A model generated the notes under the pieces. The model searched no databases, was not told the DNA's origin, and was given only the letters and a program-made list of their open reading frames with translations. 31,276 nt of DNA. Source: Granulicella sp. (GTDB lineage Bacteria > Acidobacteriota > Terriglobia > Terriglobales > Acidobacteriaceae). The DNA lies in assembly GCA_003133205.1 (NCBI GenBank), contig PKWK01000291.1:1994-33269 (forward strand), read 5' to 3'. Position 1 is the stretch's first letter; each line of letters starts with the position of its first letter. Shown here in pieces: positions 24,308-31,276 of the stretch. The position numbers and the translations under genes are program-made.

Positions 24308-24328
24308 GGAATTACCTCTACTGGCGAT

Positions 24329-24622
24329 CTAGGCTGCCTTCGCCTGCGCCGCCTTGTTCGCCAAGCGGTTAGCCAGATTGGTGTGAACCAGGCTGAAGAT
24401 CAGTTCGTGCTGCTGGGTTCTCACCATGGGGAAGCAGGGACAGAATCGCCACCCTTCCTCGGCCATGCGCGGCGCGAGGTCGGCTGCGCGGGCATCGCGC
24501 TGATCTTCGTCGCCTCCTGGAATCCTCTTGAGGCTTGCAAAGACGGCATCGCACACCTCCTCTGGAACATCGTCGCACTGCCCGAAGCAGAGCATCATCC
24601 TCTTCATGGGGTCTGGTCGCAT
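24329..24622 (-). CDS. Hypothetical 97-aa protein
   Basis: No family recognised. It is polar, with CFGQCDDVPEEVCDAVFASL and WRFCPCFPMV giving five cysteines, and a helical Ala/Lys-rich C-terminus (NLANRLANKAAQAKAA). ATG 24622 (MRPDPMKRM) has AAAGGA 8 nt upstream; a longer frame to 24859 overlaps the divergent region and lacks coding character. It lies 21 nt before the LolA-like gene, so the two are probably co-transcribed. Confidence 0.6.
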   Translation of the reverse strand: MRPDPMKRMMLCFGQCDDVPEEVCDAVFASLKRIPGGDEDQRDARAADLAPRMAEEGWRFCPCFPMVRTQQHELIFSLVHTNLANRLANKAAQAKAA

Positions 24623-24735
24623 GGCGCGATCCTTTCGGTTCGGGATTTGATTTCGAGCGAATAGACTAATGTCCTCGGGGCAGCGTGTCTGTTCAAATTT
24701 GCTCACGTTGCGGCGCGCAGCCCAGCTCCAATCTC

Positions 24736-24777
24736 GGTTTTCTGGCCTGGCTGTGCGGCCAAGTGCTAATCTTGCAG
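24736..24777 (+). repeat. 42-bp repeat, copy B, containing a promoter-like TGCTAATCT
   Basis: Partner of 23432-23473. It includes TGCTAATCT (24764-24772), an extended -10-like sequence that would start RNA about 20 nt before the ATG at 24798. There is no clear -35. Confidence 0.5.
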
Positions 24778-24797
24778 GCACCCAAGTCCAGCACATC

Positions 24798-25088
24798 ATG
24801 CTTCTGGCGCTGGCCCCCTCGGCGACGGCAGCACAGTCCGCCCCGACTGCGCAGGCCATCTTCCAGAGCTATCGCATCCCTGCTGCGTGGCTCCAGAAGA
24901 AGCTCGCCCCCTTCACCGCGCCGCCGCCCCCTGCCGCGACGGCCGCTGCGGCTGCGATGATCAGCCGGTCCACCATGCTGGGCGTCGCAGGTGCCGACAA
25001 CAGCGCCAATTGCTTTGACCTGGGCGTCCTGCGCGAGACGCCGAAGTACGACTTGCCCAGGAGTTGTGGCGGCACTAAACCCGACTAG
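24798..25088 (+). CDS. Hypothetical 96-aa Ala/Pro-rich protein
   Basis: An open frame whose third codon positions are strongly G/C, unlike the alternative frames, which are arginine-rich. The N-terminus MLLALAPSATAAQSAP could be a short export signal, followed by IFQSYRIPAAWLQKKLAPF and a Pro/Ala run. The C-terminus has SANCFDLGVLRETPKYDLPR. There is no clear ribosome-binding site. The frame is also open upstream to 24669, but that part lacks coding bias. Not recognised; existence uncertain. Confidence 0.4.
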   Translation: MLLALAPSATAAQSAPTAQAIFQSYRIPAAWLQKKLAPFTAPPPPAATAAAAAMISRSTMLGVAGADNSANCFDLGVLRETPKYDLPRSCGGTKPD

Positions 25089-25175
25089 CCAACAGCTTGT
25101 CCATCTCCGCTGGGCGGGTCGCTTGCTATCCCTGTCCGGCTCTCTTAAACTCGGGGGGAGCGTCGAATCCTTATT

Positions 25176-27059
25176 GTGTTTTGTCTGAACCGACTTCCCC
25201 TATTCCGGCACGTCCCCATCGCGGCCGTTGCGACTGCGTTCCTCGTCACCAGCCTTGCCACGCAGCAAGCAGTGTTCGCGCAGTCGCCCCCTTCCCGTTC
25301 AGGCTCCTCCTCCAGCAACCCGGACGCGCCGGCGGTCGACACCACTCCGGTACCGCGCATCGCGCAGCCTGAGGCGGGCGGTTCCGCCATCACGCTGGAG
25401 ACCAGCGAACCACTGTTCTATCTGGCGGTTGCGCTGAATGCCTGCGGCTACGACACGGGCCTTGCCGCATCGAGTCCGGTCCGGCTGAAGGTCCGCGACG
25501 AGATCAACGAGGAACTCGCGGCGTCCGCACCGGCCCGCGACGCCCGCGACGCCCTCTGCGCCTTCATCCGCGAGCATGCACTCAACGACGCTCGACGCTC
25601 GGTGGCTCAGTATGTCTCGCTGTCGTTGTACCTCGGGCCGCCGCCGTTGCTTACGCCGACGGTCGACGAGAGTGACCTTCCGCCGGACTCGACCCAGGTC
25701 GTCGCGGTGCTGCCGCTGGTGCGAACCTTCGCCGAGGCCGTCCATCTCCACGCGCTCTGGTTTGAGCACCATCCCGAGTACGAAGGCTTCGTCGACCGAA
25801 TCCACGATCCAATGACGAAGATGGTGCTGAACACCAACATCTATCTTCATCTGCCCGTCAGCTCGTATGAAGGGCGGCGTTTTCTGGTGTTGCTGGAGCC
25901 GATGCTCTCGCCGACGGAGACGAATGCGCGTTACAACGGCGTCGATTCCGTCGTTGTTGTCTCGCCTGCGGCCGAGCCTGCCGCCAGCGTGCCGATGGAC
26001 CTGATCCGGCACACCTACCTTCATTTCACGGTTGAGCCGCTGGTCTACGCGCGCTCTGGCGCCATGGACCGTCTGCTTCCGCTGCTCAAGCCTGTGCAGC
26101 AAGCCCCGCTTGAATTCACCTACAAATCCGACATCACGGCTCTGCTGACGGAGTGCCTGATCAAGGCGGTCGAAGCCCAGACCATGGATGTGGGCATTCC
26201 CAAGCCAGCGAAGCCCGATGCGATGAAGGACCGCTCCGAGTTCGATCGCTACGAGTCGCAAATGGCCGTGTACGATCGCCAGGCCGAGGTTGTGCGCCGC
26301 AAGGCCGTGGACCTCGCCATGCGGCAGGGATGGGTGCTGGTTGAATACTTTTACAACCAGCTCGGCGTGATGGGGAAGGAAGGCATCAGTCTGAAGGACA
26401 ACATCGGCCCGATGGTGTACGGCATGGATGTGGATCGCGAGCGCCATCACGATGAGCAGATTGCTTTTCTGCCGGAAGGCTCCGGAGGCGACCTCGCCTT
26501 TAGCAATCCGGTACGGCGCACTCCGCGTCCGCTCACTGGACTCGACCTGGCTGAGATGAAGCTGATGAAGGGGGATGTCGACGGTGCCGGCGAGATTGCC
26601 GAAGCCGCCCTGAAGGCCAATCCCGCGAATGCCGAGGCACACTATGTGCTCGGCCGCATCGACCTGATGCAGGGCGACCCAGACGAGGCACTCGACCACC
26701 TTACCCAGACGGTCAAGCTCTCGCACGACCCGCGCACGATTGCCTGGGCCCACATCTATCTTGGGCGGATGTACGACATCGCCCGTGACCCGAACGATCC
26801 CGACGCGATCCTGCCCCAGCGCGACAAGGCCATTGTCGAGTACCGGGCCGCACTGGCGAATCGGGACAGCCAGACCGACACCAAAGATGCTGCCGAAAAG
26901 GGGATCAAGCAGCCGTTTACCTTGCCAAAACGAGCAGTTACCTCTTCTGACCAGCAAGGCGCCGCAAAGAGTGTAGATTCAACGGCTGGCGACTCAAAGG
27001 AACTGGATCCAACCGGGAAGGCTGAAAAGGAATCTTATCGGCCAACCCCGCCTCAGTGA
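25176..27059 (+). CDS. Secreted tetratricopeptide-repeat protein
   Basis: A 627-aa protein with a signal peptide (HVPIAAVATAFLVTSLATQQ, cleaving after VFA). A large central region of unknown type includes LIRHTYLHFTVEPLVYARSG, whose H-x3-H arrangement is notable but is not a proven metal site. The TPR block, at about 480-560, has LDLAEMKLMKGDVDGAGEIA, NAEAHYVLGRIDLMQGDPDE and WAHIYLGRMYDIARDPNDP. The C-terminal tail is polar. The start is a GTG at 25176 with no close Shine-Dalgarno, so it may be wrong by a few codons. It precedes rnc by 73 nt. Confidence 0.8.
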   Translation: MFCLNRLPLFRHVPIAAVATAFLVTSLATQQAVFAQSPPSRSGSSSSNPDAPAVDTTPVPRIAQPEAGGSAITLETSEPLFYLAVALNACGYDTGLAASSPVRLKVRDEINEELAASAPARDARDALCAFIREHALNDARRSVAQYVSLSLYLGPPPLLTPTVDESDLPPDSTQVVAVLPLVRTFAEAVHLHALWFEHHPEYEGFVDRIHDPMTKMVLNTNIYLHLPVSSYEGRRFLVLLEPMLSPTETNARYNGVDSVVVVSPAAEPAASVPMDLIRHTYLHFTVEPLVYARSGAMDRLLPLLKPVQQAPLEFTYKSDITALLTECLIKAVEAQTMDVGIPKPAKPDAMKDRSEFDRYESQMAVYDRQAEVVRRKAVDLAMRQGWVLVEYFYNQLGVMGKEGISLKDNIGPMVYGMDVDRERHHDEQIAFLPEGSGGDLAFSNPVRRTPRPLTGLDLAEMKLMKGDVDGAGEIAEAALKANPANAEAHYVLGRIDLMQGDPDEALDHLTQTVKLSHDPRTIAWAHIYLGRMYDIARDPNDPDAILPQRDKAIVEYRAALANRDSQTDTKDAAEKGIKQPFTLPKRAVTSSDQQGAAKSVDSTAGDSKELDPTGKAEKESYRPTPPQ

Positions 27060-27132
27060 GTCGGTGTCGGGGGACCCCGGCGGGCGGTTGGCTCCGGTAA
27101 ACTGTAGATCAGATGTACCGTCGAGGGTTGAA

Positions 27133-28065
27133 TTGACGACACGCCACGACATTGCAGGACAGTCTCGACCGAACGCGGCTGCGCGGTCTGTCGCGTCCAC
27201 CAACGGCTCCGCCAAGCGGTCCGCGCGACCGTCTTCGGTCCCGCTGGGTCCAATCGACGCTGTTTTTTTCGAGTATAAGTTCAAGGATCCGAGCCTCCTC
27301 ACCCTGGCCCTGACGCATAGTTCGCTTGCCTACGAGAGCAATCCGGAGGGCACACGCGACCCTGGCTCCGATAACGAGCAACTTGAATTCATCGGCGACG
27401 CGGTGCTTGGTCTGGTGGTTGCCGAGGCGCTCTATCGTCGCTTTCCCAGCTCTCGCGAGGGCGATCTTACGCGGCTTCGAGCGTCTCTCGTCAGCAGCCG
27501 AAACCTTGCCAAGGTGGCGCTCCACATCCAGCTTGGGCCGATGCTTCGCCTGGGGCGGGGAGAGGAACATAGCGGCGGCCAGAAGAAGCCCGCGCTGCTT
27601 GCGAACGGCCTGGAAGCGGTCATCGCGGCCATGTATCTGGACGGAGGTCTGGCGCCTGCGCGCGACTTCATCCATCGCCACATTATTGAGCCGGCCGAAG
27701 CAGAGTTGGTGGGCGTGCTGGATTCGACTGAACCCTTCTCGGGCGCGGTAGGCGACTACAAGTCGGCGCTGCAGGAGCGTCTTCAGGCGTCGGGTGCAGG
27801 CCAGCCCAAGTACGTGATGATCGACCAGAGCGGCCCCGACCACAAGAAGCGGTTTCGCATCGAGGTCCGCGTTGCCAACGGCGCGGGCGGGTTTGTCACC
27901 CTCGCCGAAGCCGAGGACACCACCAAGAAGCTGGCCCAGCAAGAGGCGGCGCGTCGTGCGTTGGCGAGCCTGCTGCTCTCGGGAGTGGTGCTGCCCGCGA
28001 CCAACACTACCGAAATCCCGGTACCTAAGGGCATCGACCGTGCCGCGTCGGAGATCGCACCATGA
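27133..28065 (+). CDS. rnc: Ribonuclease III
   Basis: Cleaves double-stranded RNA in rRNA processing and mRNA turnover. It is 310 aa from a TTG at 27133 with GAGGG 5 nt upstream; a GTG at 27064 is possible, but the extra codons show poor bias. The signature NEQLEFIGDAVL gives E82, E85 and D89 (E. coli E38, E41, D45). ALLANGLEAVIAAMYLDGG gives N158 and E161, where E. coli has D114 and E117. The dsRNA-binding domain (KSALQERLQASGAGQPKYVM and KKLAQQEAARRALASLL) ends the protein. An N-terminal extension of about 30-40 residues precedes the catalytic domain. The stop overlaps the lepB ATG (ATGA). Confidence 0.93.
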   Translation: MTTRHDIAGQSRPNAAARSVASTNGSAKRSARPSSVPLGPIDAVFFEYKFKDPSLLTLALTHSSLAYESNPEGTRDPGSDNEQLEFIGDAVLGLVVAEALYRRFPSSREGDLTRLRASLVSSRNLAKVALHIQLGPMLRLGRGEEHSGGQKKPALLANGLEAVIAAMYLDGGLAPARDFIHRHIIEPAEAELVGVLDSTEPFSGAVGDYKSALQERLQASGAGQPKYVMIDQSGPDHKKRFRIEVRVANGAGGFVTLAEAEDTTKKLAQQEAARRALASLLLSGVVLPATNTTEIPVPKGIDRAASEIAP

Positions 28066-28985
28066 ACATCGCAGTCGAGTCCGGCGGCGAATCGACCCAG
28101 CTCAGCGGCCAGCTAAGCTCCGAGCCGCTCCCGGACGGGACTGCGCCCTCGAGTAGCTCCCTGGGCAGCGATGAGGTGCCTGCAGAGTTCGGCAGCACAG
28201 CGCGCCTCGACGCGACCCCGCACAACTCGGCGCGTCCCAGAGTCGCAACTCACCGACACGGGCTGTTGCAGGCTTTCCAATCGCTGGTCAACATCATCGT
28301 CGTTGCACTTTTCATCATCACCTTCACCGTGCAGCCGTTTCGCATTCCGTCCGCATCGATGGAGCCAACGCTTCTCGTCGGCGACTTTCTGCTGGTTAAC
28401 AAGCAGGTTGGCCCGGAAGTTTCCCCACGTATATTTCCCCCGACCAGCGTGATCCATCGCGGCGACCTGATCGTCTTCCACTATCCAGTCGACGCGTCGC
28501 TGCACCTGGTCAAGCGCGTCATCGGCCTGCCTGGCGACCACGTTCGGCTGCGGGATGGCCGCGCCTACATCGATGGCCACGCGCTCTCCGAACCCTACGC
28601 CGTCTTCCGGCCTTCGGCCCCGGACAGCTACCGCGACGACTTTCCGCGCATGGTCAGCGCCGATCCCAGCGTTGACTCGCGCTGGTGGATCGAGATGCAC
28701 TCGCTGGTCTCCGACGGCGAACTCACCGTGCCCCCCGACAGCTATTTTGTCTTGGGCGACAACCGTAATGACAGCGAGGACAGCCGCTACTGGGGCCTCG
28801 TCCCGCGCGGGGCAATCGTGGGCAAGCCGTTTCTCATCTACTTCTCGTTGAACGACCCAGGCTCTATGCCGGGCCAATCCTCGGCAGCGGCATTGTCCGG
28901 AGGCGGGGTTGCCCACCGCCAGGGCCCTGCCGACTCGCTCGTGGACTTTGCGCGCTGGGACAGGGCGCTGCACATCGTCGACTGA
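28062..28985 (+). CDS. lepB: Signal peptidase I
   Basis: Removes signal peptides from exported proteins at the membrane. It is 307 aa. A polar N-terminal extension (about 1-65) is followed by one membrane helix (SLVNIIVVALFIITFTVQPF). The catalytic serine is in IPSASMEPTLLVGDF and the catalytic lysine in LVKRVIGLPGDHV. The S26 box GDNRNDSEDSRYWG is present. The start overlaps the rnc stop, indicating coupled translation. Confidence 0.95.
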   Translation: MNIAVESGGESTQLSGQLSSEPLPDGTAPSSSSLGSDEVPAEFGSTARLDATPHNSARPRVATHRHGLLQAFQSLVNIIVVALFIITFTVQPFRIPSASMEPTLLVGDFLLVNKQVGPEVSPRIFPPTSVIHRGDLIVFHYPVDASLHLVKRVIGLPGDHVRLRDGRAYIDGHALSEPYAVFRPSAPDSYRDDFPRMVSADPSVDSRWWIEMHSLVSDGELTVPPDSYFVLGDNRNDSEDSRYWGLVPRGAIVGKPFLIYFSLNDPGSMPGQSSAAALSGGGVAHRQGPADSLVDFARWDRALHIVD

Positions 28986-29061
28986 CGGGTTGGCGAGCCT
29001 AAAAGCGCACCGCAGCGGCGGAAGAGTCGGTTCCGAGCCGAGAGCCGCAAGAGCATGTCCC

Positions 29062-29140
29062 GGGGGCTAAAGCCCATGTTGATGCTGCACCGTTATGCCG
29101 GGACTGAAGTCCCGGCCTATCTTAAGTCCCGGCCTATCTT
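29062..29140. repeat. Palindromes and 17-bp tandem repeat between lepB and ilvE
   Basis: GGGCT-AA-AGCCC (29064-29075) and a perfect 9-bp palindrome GCCGGGACT-GA-AGTCCCGGC (29097-29116). The 17-bp unit AAGTCCCGGCCTATCTT is tandemly duplicated at 29107-29123 and 29124-29140, with a decayed third start at 29141. It lies between convergent genes and may serve as a bidirectional terminator, though no T-run follows. Confidence 0.75.
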
Positions 29141-29167
29141 AAGACCGGGCCTTTCGGCGGCGTGCGG

Positions 29168-30109
29168 CTAGACGCCGACGGGCTCGGCGATTGGAACCTT
29201 CACCGGGGTCAGCCAGCCGTAGCGATCCGGTTTGATCCCGTTTACGATTCCGAAGAACTCCCCGTGGATGGCAGACGTGATCGGTCCCATTTTGCCGTCG
29301 GCGATCATGACGCGGTCGACGGAGCGAAGGTGCGTGACCTCGGCTGCGGTTCCGCTGAAGAAGGCTTCGTCGCAGATGTAGAGCATCTCGCGCGGCAGCG
29401 GCTGCTCGATGATGGGAATGTCCAGCGCCTTAGCGATCGTCAGCACGGAGTTGCGCGTGATTCCATTGAGCACCGAGTTCGCCAGCGGCGTGGTGTACAA
29501 AATGCCGCCGCGAACCAGGAAGAGGTTTTCGCCCGAGCCTTCGGAGAGATAGCCGTTCACATCGAGCGCGATCCCCTCGGAGTAGCCATTGATCTCGGCC
29601 TCCATGCGGATGAGTTGCGAGTTCATATAATTCGCGCCAGCCTTGGCGAGCGACGGCATGGTGTTCGGCGCGAGCCGGTTCCAACTCGAGATACAGACAT
29701 CCGCGCCATCATTGCCGGGGACATATTTGCCCCACGGAAAGTTCGCGATATACAACTCGACCGGGGCTTTCAGCGGACTCACACCGATCTCGCCGTACCC
29801 GCGAAACGCGATGGGCCGGATGTAGCACGGCGCAATGCCATTCGCCTCGACCAGGTCGACTACGGCGGAGCACAGTTCTTCGAGGTTGTAGCGGATCGGC
29901 ATGCGATAGATCTTCGCCGAGTCGAGCAGACGCTGCATGTGATCGGCCAGACGGAAGATGCCAGGCCCATTCGGCCGCGCATAGCAGCGCAGCCCCTCGA
30001 ACACCGAGGACCCATAGTGAATGACATGGGACATCACATGGATCTGTGCTTTTTCCCACTCAATGATTCGCCCGTTATGCCAGATATTTTTTGTTGCCTC
30101 TAATGGCAT
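29168..30109 (-). CDS. ilvE: Branched-chain amino acid aminotransferase
   Basis: PLP-dependent transaminase for the last step of Leu, Ile and Val synthesis. It is 313 aa. IHYGSSVFEGLRCYARPNGP lies near the N-terminus, and the PLP lysine is in APNTMPSLAKAGANYMNS. GYLSEGSGENLFLVRGG and FFSGTAAEVTHLRSVDR match class IV aminotransferases of the IlvE type. ATG 30109 has AAGGAG 6 nt upstream; a longer frame to 30265 has no RBS and runs into the divergent marC region. Confidence 0.94.
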   Translation of the reverse strand: MPLEATKNIWHNGRIIEWEKAQIHVMSHVIHYGSSVFEGLRCYARPNGPGIFRLADHMQRLLDSAKIYRMPIRYNLEELCSAVVDLVEANGIAPCYIRPIAFRGYGEIGVSPLKAPVELYIANFPWGKYVPGNDGADVCISSWNRLAPNTMPSLAKAGANYMNSQLIRMEAEINGYSEGIALDVNGYLSEGSGENLFLVRGGILYTTPLANSVLNGITRNSVLTIAKALDIPIIEQPLPREMLYICDEAFFSGTAAEVTHLRSVDRVMIADGKMGPITSAIHGEFFGIVNGIKPDRYGWLTPVKVPIAEPVGV

Positions 30110-30220
30110 TTCAAACTCCTTGTCCCGCCAATGCGAAATTTCAACTCGCGCGGCCCCTGAAACTTGATTATACCGGCGCTTAATCTCGTTCCGGCAAAAC
30201 ATCAATGCAACAATAGTTAC

Positions 30221-30907
30221 GTGGTCTTCGATCCTCACTCCGTCTCGCTTTATGGCCTGCAGCACTCGGTCTACGTTCGCTTCTCGCTGCTGGCGTTGAG
30301 CTCTATCTTCTTCCTGGTCGATCCTTTCGCGGCGCTGCCAACGTTTCTGGCGATCACCGAGGGGTCTGACTCGGCGCGGCGCAGGCGAATTGCGCGGAAG
30401 GGCGCGTTGACGGCGCTGATCGTGCTGGGCGCGTTCGCCTTCACGGGCGAGGCGATCTTCCGGCTGTTCGGCATCACGCTGCCGGCGTTCGAACTCGCCG
30501 GCGGCATTGTCCTGCTGCTAATCGGTCTGGACATGCTCGAGGCCAAGCGCTCGCCCACGCAAGAGGCGGCTGGAGATACCGAGGCGGCCGCGCAGAAGGA
30601 GGACGCGGGCATCGTTCCGCTCGGCGTCCCGATGCTGGCTGGGCCGGGTGCGATCACGTCGGTGATGGTGCTGGTTGGGCAGGTGCAGAAGCCTTGGCAG
30701 ATGGGGGCGATTCTGATCTCGATTGTGATTACCGCAGTGATCTGCTATCTCGTCCTCGGGCATTCGAACCTCGTCGTGCGCGTGCTTGGCGATACGGGGA
30801 TACGCATCCTGGTGCGCGTTATGGGGCTGCTGCTGGTGGCGTTGGCGGCGCAGTATTTCGTCAATGGGCTGGCCGATCTGGGCGTGATTGCACATCCTGT
30901 CGAGTAA
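30221..30907 (+). CDS. MarC-family integral membrane protein
   Basis: About 228 aa with six hydrophobic segments. Family features are FFLVDPFAALPTFLAITEG, GIVLLLIGLDMLEAKRSP, and VPLGVPMLAGPGAITSVMVL. The transport role of MarC/YchE/YhgN proteins is not established. No ATG is available near the N-terminus; I chose GTG 30221, from which coding bias begins, but TTG 30164 is possible and neither has a clear RBS. It is divergent from ilvE. Confidence 0.88.
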   Translation: MVFDPHSVSLYGLQHSVYVRFSLLALSSIFFLVDPFAALPTFLAITEGSDSARRRRIARKGALTALIVLGAFAFTGEAIFRLFGITLPAFELAGGIVLLLIGLDMLEAKRSPTQEAAGDTEAAAQKEDAGIVPLGVPMLAGPGAITSVMVLVGQVQKPWQMGAILISIVITAVICYLVLGHSNLVVRVLGDTGIRILVRVMGLLLVALAAQYFVNGLADLGVIAHPVE

Positions 30908-31276
30908 GCGGCGGCGGTTTGCTGGTGCGGTCAAGAGCGTGCTCCGAGTGATGTATCGAGCAGATACGCGCGCTGAAGAGCGATGCGGAGTTTCGGCTGC
31001 GGTGAGGGTGGGGAGAGGCGAGTGGTCGGTGGTCAGTGGTAAGTGGTCAGTGGAGGCGGTGGCGGCCTGGAGGGTGGAGAGAACAGTTGTTGGTTGCCGG
31101 TTGTCAGTTGCTGGTTGTGGTGCGGCGGATTGGGGTTGGGCGGGGGCGAAATGCGGGGGTCTCTCCACTGCGGCGGCACATGCGCCGCCTTCGGTCGAGA
31201 TGACGCTTTCAATTTCAGTCGAGATGACGCTTTCTGCGGGAACGATGGGGGCTGCGGTGGCGGGGCGGGGGTGGGG
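30908..31276. repeat. Low-complexity intergenic repeats at the right edge
   Basis: No gene is seen. About 31020-31055 has degenerate GTGGTCAGTGG units, and 31083-31119 has GTTG-rich units. 31172-31189 holds a GGCGGC/GCCGCC palindrome, and GTCGAGATGACGCTTTC occurs at 31194-31210 and 31218-31234. Spacing and unit vary, unlike CRISPR. Confidence 0.65.

Noticed and set aside
25299..26957. Minus-strand open frame of 552 codons opposite the TPR gene
   Set aside because: The plus frame has a signal peptide and TPR motifs; the minus frame has neither and is Arg/His-rich.
31020..31240. Possible CRISPR array or tandem repeat gene
   Set aside because: The units differ in sequence and spacing and no uniform spacers are present.

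Overview
The window looks like a chromosomal segment of an Acidobacteriota bacterium, probably class Terriglobia (Granulicella/Edaphobacter/Terriglobus-like). This is an inference from the high GC, the style of the secreted TPR and LolA-like proteins, and the short palindromic intergenic repeats. No species marker such as an rRNA gene is present. It divides into two parts at a tRNA-Ala(GGC) gene at 20918-20993.

Left part (1 to about 20920) is the right-hand end of an integrative and conjugative element (ICE) whose left end lies outside the window. Read from the tRNA leftward it carries a tyrosine integrase and an excisionase-like HTH protein (both + strand) and a divergent LysR-type regulator. 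A long minus-strand transfer block follows: virB2-virB3-virB4-virB9-virB10-orf68-virB5(trbJ)-orf82-virB6(trbL)-orf61-virB8-virB11. After a 487-bp gap comes a mobilisation block: ssb, RepB-type primase, a small ribbon-helix-helix-like protein, a structured non-coding segment that looks like oriT, a MobC-like protein, the VirD4 coupling protein and a MobF (TrwC/TraI-type) relaxase that runs off the left edge. No cargo genes are visible in this part.

The most interesting regulatory signal is a 45-bp element present twice in opposite orientation, once upstream of virB2 (17820-17864) and once upstream of the excisionase gene (19113-19157). Each copy contains a T-N11-A palindrome of the kind bound by LysR-type regulators, plus two further conserved blocks. 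The two copies bracket the element's own lysR gene, which suggests that one regulator couples excision to assembly of the conjugation machine. The second is the candidate oriT at 5980-6177, with four inverted repeats and three copies of an ACA-N3-GTTTTC motif.

Right part (20994-31276) is ordinary chromosomal backbone: an ECF sigma factor overlapping a gene for a zinc-finger anti-sigma factor with a TonB-like C-terminal domain; an AT-richer intergenic patch with a 15-bp perfect inverted repeat and a family of short repeats; a secreted LolA-like protein and small genes; a secreted TPR protein; rnc and lepB (overlapping ATGA); ilvE (minus strand); and marC. The window ends in low-complexity intergenic repeats.
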